DNA of 14,661 nt, taken from positions 1-14,661 of the forward strand of contig CAYJVB010000019.1 in NCBI GenBank assembly GCA_964373575.1, written 5' to 3'. Origin of the DNA: CAYJVB01 sp964373575. GTDB taxonomy: Archaea > Aenigmatarchaeota > Aenigmatarchaeia > CG10238-14. The position numbers and the translations under genes were made by a program. Below are positions 12,546 to 14,661 of the stretch, piece by piece; position 1 is the first letter of the stretch; the number at the start of each line of letters is the position of its first letter. The notes under the pieces were generated by a model. It was given only the letters and a program-made list of their open reading frames with translations. It made no database searches and was not told the origin of the DNA.

Positions 12546-12856
12546 AAATTAACATTGAAGCAGTTTATATGGCAACTATTATTACTATTTTGTTAATTGT
12601 TTCCATGACTGTTATTGGTGAGCTTTATTCTCCATTTAAGGATTTTCTGGAAGAAAGATTTACGCATCATTGGATTGGAAAAGGTGCTATTTCAACAGCA
12701 GCGTTTGTACTTGTAATATTTTTGTATGCACCTAAAGACACACAGACTCAGAAAAAATTATATTGGAAACCAATAAAAAGTCTTGTTACTGTTTTTATTT
12801 TGTCTTCTATTATCTTGATTATATTTTTCACAGCACATTATATTGGGTTGATTTGA
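12542..12856 (+). CDS. Three-helix membrane protein partner of ferric-reductase-like gene
   Basis: The product has 104 aa with helices near 8-27, 48-62 and 79-101. A conserved-looking loop 'FKDFLEERFTHHWIGKG' follows the first helix with H42-H43, and H99 is in the last. The 'THHWIGKG' phrase places two histidines at the membrane surface before the second helix. The ATG at 12542 overlaps the preceding stop and has AGGTGGTT just before it. It shares one base with the next start (TGATG), so the three small membrane proteins are translationally coupled and probably form one complex. No family name can be given. Confidence 0.75.
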   Translation: MKINIEAVYMATIITILLIVSMTVIGELYSPFKDFLEERFTHHWIGKGAISTAAFVLVIFLYAPKDTQTQKKLYWKPIKSLVTVFILSSIILIIFFTAHYIGLI

Positions 12857-13425
12857 TGAAAAGGCCTAAAGAAAAAATAAACATAATTCCATATATACTT
12901 TCTGCTGTGTTAATTGGAATTTTATATTACTTCTACTCTGTTTCTTATGATTACAGTTTTGGTAGGACATTATCTCACACATTAGCATACGGATCTATTG
13001 TGTTTATAGGATTATCTTTAGTTTTAGGTCCCATTTCTCATATATTACAAAAAGATTTTAGTGAATATAGAAAAGATTTTGGGCTGTTAGGTTTTGGTGT
13101 GGCATTTCTACATATCTTGTTATCGTTCCGTTATAGCGTTGGATGGTCTTTTGTTTTTGGTCTGCTGGCTTTGATCACTTTCTTTATTGCTGCCTCCACA
13201 TCGAATAATTGGGCTTTCAAGAGATTAGGATTTGATAGATGGAGAAGCATACAAAGATTAAGCTATCTAGCCTTCTTCTTGGCTATTCTTCATTTTATTT
13301 TTATTCCAAATTTGACATTTATAAAAACAATTCATGGACAGGTTTTGCTTACATTTTCTTTATTCGTTATACTAGTTAAAATATTGATGATATTTGCTAG
13401 AAAAAATGAAATTAGTTTCAGATAA
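12856..13425 (+). CDS. Ferric-reductase-like haem membrane protein (MsrQ/YedZ type)
   Basis: The product has 189 aa with six or so helices. Histidines H41 ('SHTLAYG'), H62 ('ISHIL'), H86 ('FLHILLSFRYS') and H146 ('LAILHFIFI') lie in helices at positions used for haem b in ferric-reductase-like transmembrane domains. 'NNWAFKRLGFDRWRSIQRLSYLAF' is the family's loop before the last haem-binding helix, also seen in MsrQ. There is no FAD/NAD domain, so it is like MsrQ/YedZ rather than a full ferric reductase. It may pass electrons from quinones or a cytosolic flavoprotein to an outside acceptor. Here the candidate donor is the flavoprotein encoded 38 bases downstream and the acceptors the cupredoxin or thiol proteins; this circuit is an inference. 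The true start is the ATG at 12856. Confidence 0.85.
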   Translation: MKRPKEKINIIPYILSAVLIGILYYFYSVSYDYSFGRTLSHTLAYGSIVFIGLSLVLGPISHILQKDFSEYRKDFGLLGFGVAFLHILLSFRYSVGWSFVFGLLALITFFIAASTSNNWAFKRLGFDRWRSIQRLSYLAFFLAILHFIFIPNLTFIKTIHGQVLLTFSLFVILVKILMIFARKNEISFR

Positions 13426-13463
13426 CTTTTATTAACTGTTTCAGTAATAATATAAGTGATAAA

Positions 13464-14369
13464 ATGCTTGATCTCGTTATTATAGGTGCTGGGCCTTCGG
13501 GCATTGCGGCGTCTTTGTATGCTGCTAGAAACAGACTGAATTTTGTGACATTATCTAAAGATGTTGGCGGATTAACTAATATCATCCCCAAGATCGATAC
13601 ATACCTTGGAATGCATTATGTTAGTGGTTTTGATCTTATTTTAAAATTTCAAGATCATTTGAAGGACTATAAAGTTAATCTTAAAACAGAGGCAGTTAAG
13701 GAAGTTAAGAAAAAGGGAAGAATGTTCATCGTTAAAACTGATAAGAACGAATATGAAACAAAAGTTATTATCATAGCTTCAGGAAGAAAATTCAAAAAAC
13801 TGCATATAAAGGGAGAGAAAGAATTTGAAGGTAAAGGTTTGTCTCACTGTGCAGCTTGTGATGGTCCTCTGTTCAAAGGAAAAACCGTTGCTATAATAGG
13901 TGGCGGAAAATCCGGTTTACTTGCAACACTTTTCATGTCTAGTATAGCAAAGAAGATTTATTTAATTGAAATAAAACCCCATTTGGGTGGGATTGAGCAT
14001 TGGAGAGAGGCTGTTAAAAAAATGAAAAATGTTGAAATCATGACAAATACAAAAACATTAGAAATTCTTGGAGATAAGTTTGTTAATGGTATTAAAGTTC
14101 AGCAAGATAGAAAGAAACATGCGTTACATGTAGAGGGAGTTTTTGTTGAGATTGGTTATGAACCAAATACTGATTTTGTTAAAGGTTTTGTTAAGTTAAA
14201 CAAGAGAAATGAAATTATTGCCAATAAGCAGAATGAAACAAACGTTAAAGGTATATTTGCTACTGGAGATGTTACAGATATTTGGGAGAAGCAAGTGGTT
14301 GTAGCTGTTGGAGAGGGGGCTAAGGCATTATTATCGGCGTATGTTTATCTAAAAGGTGAAAGACCTTAG
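13464..14369 (+). CDS. trxB: Thioredoxin reductase-like flavoprotein
   Basis: The product has 301 aa, the normal length. An FAD-binding GAGPSG (8-13) is followed by the redox pair C129-AA-C132 in 'SHCAACDGPLFKG'. A second dinucleotide fold with GGGKSG (146-151) and the FAD-ribityl motif 'GIFATGDVTD' (about 263-272) come next, with 'VVAVGEGAKALLSAYVYL' closing the fold. This identifies a TrxB-type enzyme that reduces thioredoxin-like partners in the cytosol, and it would feed CcdA. After GGGKSG the sequence runs 'IYLIEIKPHLGG', without the HRRxxxR-type motif that binds the NADPH phosphate, so NADH or another donor is possible. AGTGAT lies three bases before the ATG. No thioredoxin gene follows. 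Confidence 0.9.
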   Translation: MLDLVIIGAGPSGIAASLYAARNRLNFVTLSKDVGGLTNIIPKIDTYLGMHYVSGFDLILKFQDHLKDYKVNLKTEAVKEVKKKGRMFIVKTDKNEYETKVIIIASGRKFKKLHIKGEKEFEGKGLSHCAACDGPLFKGKTVAIIGGGKSGLLATLFMSSIAKKIYLIEIKPHLGGIEHWREAVKKMKNVEIMTNTKTLEILGDKFVNGIKVQQDRKKHALHVEGVFVEIGYEPNTDFVKGFVKLNKRNEIIANKQNETNVKGIFATGDVTDIWEKQVVVAVGEGAKALLSAYVYLKGERP

Positions 14370-14661
14370 TGCTATGTGCGATTAATGAAGTTATTTTTTA
14401 AGATATCTCTGAGTGCAATATTATTGCTAATAAAGAAGTGTAATGACACCTTTTCTCACTCTCTCATATTGCTTAATTTTACTGATGAGCTCTTTTTTCG
14501 TGCTTATTTTTATGTCTTTCTTTAAATTCGTTCCATTTTTTAGATCGTGAGATAATCGATTTCGCAAATTATATATATTAATTTTTAATTTATGATATAA
14601 GTGTCATGGTACCGTTGCCTAATTCTAAATAATAACTCTACTTTTCTCTAATCAAAATCAA
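14370..14661. other. Stretch without a convincing gene
   Basis: These 292 bases hold several T runs on the plus strand and an AT-rich TATATATA-like tract near 14570-14582. One minus-strand frame (14427-14567) could encode 46 residues from a TTG, but it has no ribosome site, and the TATA-like tract overlaps the start instead of lying 25 bases before it. No RNA gene structure was recognised. Confidence 0.4.
14394..14399 (+). terminator. Possible oligo-T terminator after trxB
   Basis: A T6 run 25 bases after the stop codon, with more T runs near 14493, could end transcription in an archaeal manner. No hairpin was seen. Confidence 0.3.

Noticed and set aside
12763..12855. Longer start for the ferric-reductase-like protein
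   Set aside because: It would overlap most of the preceding gene's 3' end; the ATG at 12856 is coupled to that gene's stop.
13434..13444. AACTGTTTCAG upstream of trxB, resembling part of the dyad at 12030
   Set aside because: ACTGTTTCAG also occurs inside the coding region at about 11179-11188, so the match is likely chance.
14427..14567. Possible 46-residue minus-strand gene from a TTG
   Set aside because: No ribosome site, a TATA-like tract overlapping the start, and no recognisable motif; the lysine-rich frame may be due to AT-rich composition.
1..14661. CRISPR arrays, insertion sequences, tRNA or rRNA genes
   Set aside because: No regularly spaced repeats, transposase-like proteins, terminal inverted repeats or RNA-gene signatures were found on either strand by eye.

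Overview
The window looks like a chromosomal segment of an AT-rich archaeon, most likely one of the small-genome DPANN-type lineages (Woesearchaeota/Pacearchaeota-like). This is an inference. It rests on archaeal BRE/TATA elements at the spacing expected for leadered or leaderless transcripts, GTG/TTG starts with GGAGG-type ribosome sites, short tightly packed operons, and many small membrane-anchored proteins with one N-terminal helix and an outside domain. No rRNA, tRNA, transposase, phage gene or CRISPR array was seen.

Layout. (1) 44-3253, minus strand: a four-gene operon. It encodes a fused membrane/Cys-rich protein with a TTG start, a 75-aa peptide ending in Gly-Gly-Cys, an anchored protein with three tandem thioredoxin-like domains, and an anchored NTF2-like protein. 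(2) 3294-3336: a divergent promoter region. (3) 3353-4470, plus: a BlaI/MecI-type repressor and an M56/BlaR1-like membrane metallopeptidase without a beta-lactam sensor domain. (4) 4508-9464, plus: a DsbA-like oxidoreductase, a second Cys-rich protein, a CcdA/DsbD-type electron transporter, a C2H2 zinc finger fused to a membrane helix and a His-rich outside domain, two cupredoxin-like lipoproteins, a two-helix membrane protein and a Met/His-rich protein. (5) 9480-11974, minus: a six-gene operon with a second -GGC peptide, a third Cys-rich paralogue that also ends in GGC, a CPLC membrane protein and three conserved-looking proteins of unknown function. (6) 12087-14369, plus: three small membrane proteins, the last a ferric-reductase-like haem protein, followed by a thioredoxin reductase-like flavoprotein. 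(7) 14370-14661: no convincing gene.

How the genes may work together. The common theme is thiol, copper and haem redox chemistry at the cell surface. A cytosolic flavoprotein and CcdA could move electrons across the membrane. DsbA-like, triple-thioredoxin and CxxCCG/CGCAH proteins would handle thiols or metals outside, and cupredoxins and a haem membrane protein could be further electron carriers. The BlaI/M56 pair would be the local switch. The least explained part is a duplicated two-gene module: a one-helix peptide with a QTLQLV juxtamembrane motif and a C-terminal Gly-Gly-Cys, always beside a Cys-rich CGCAH protein.
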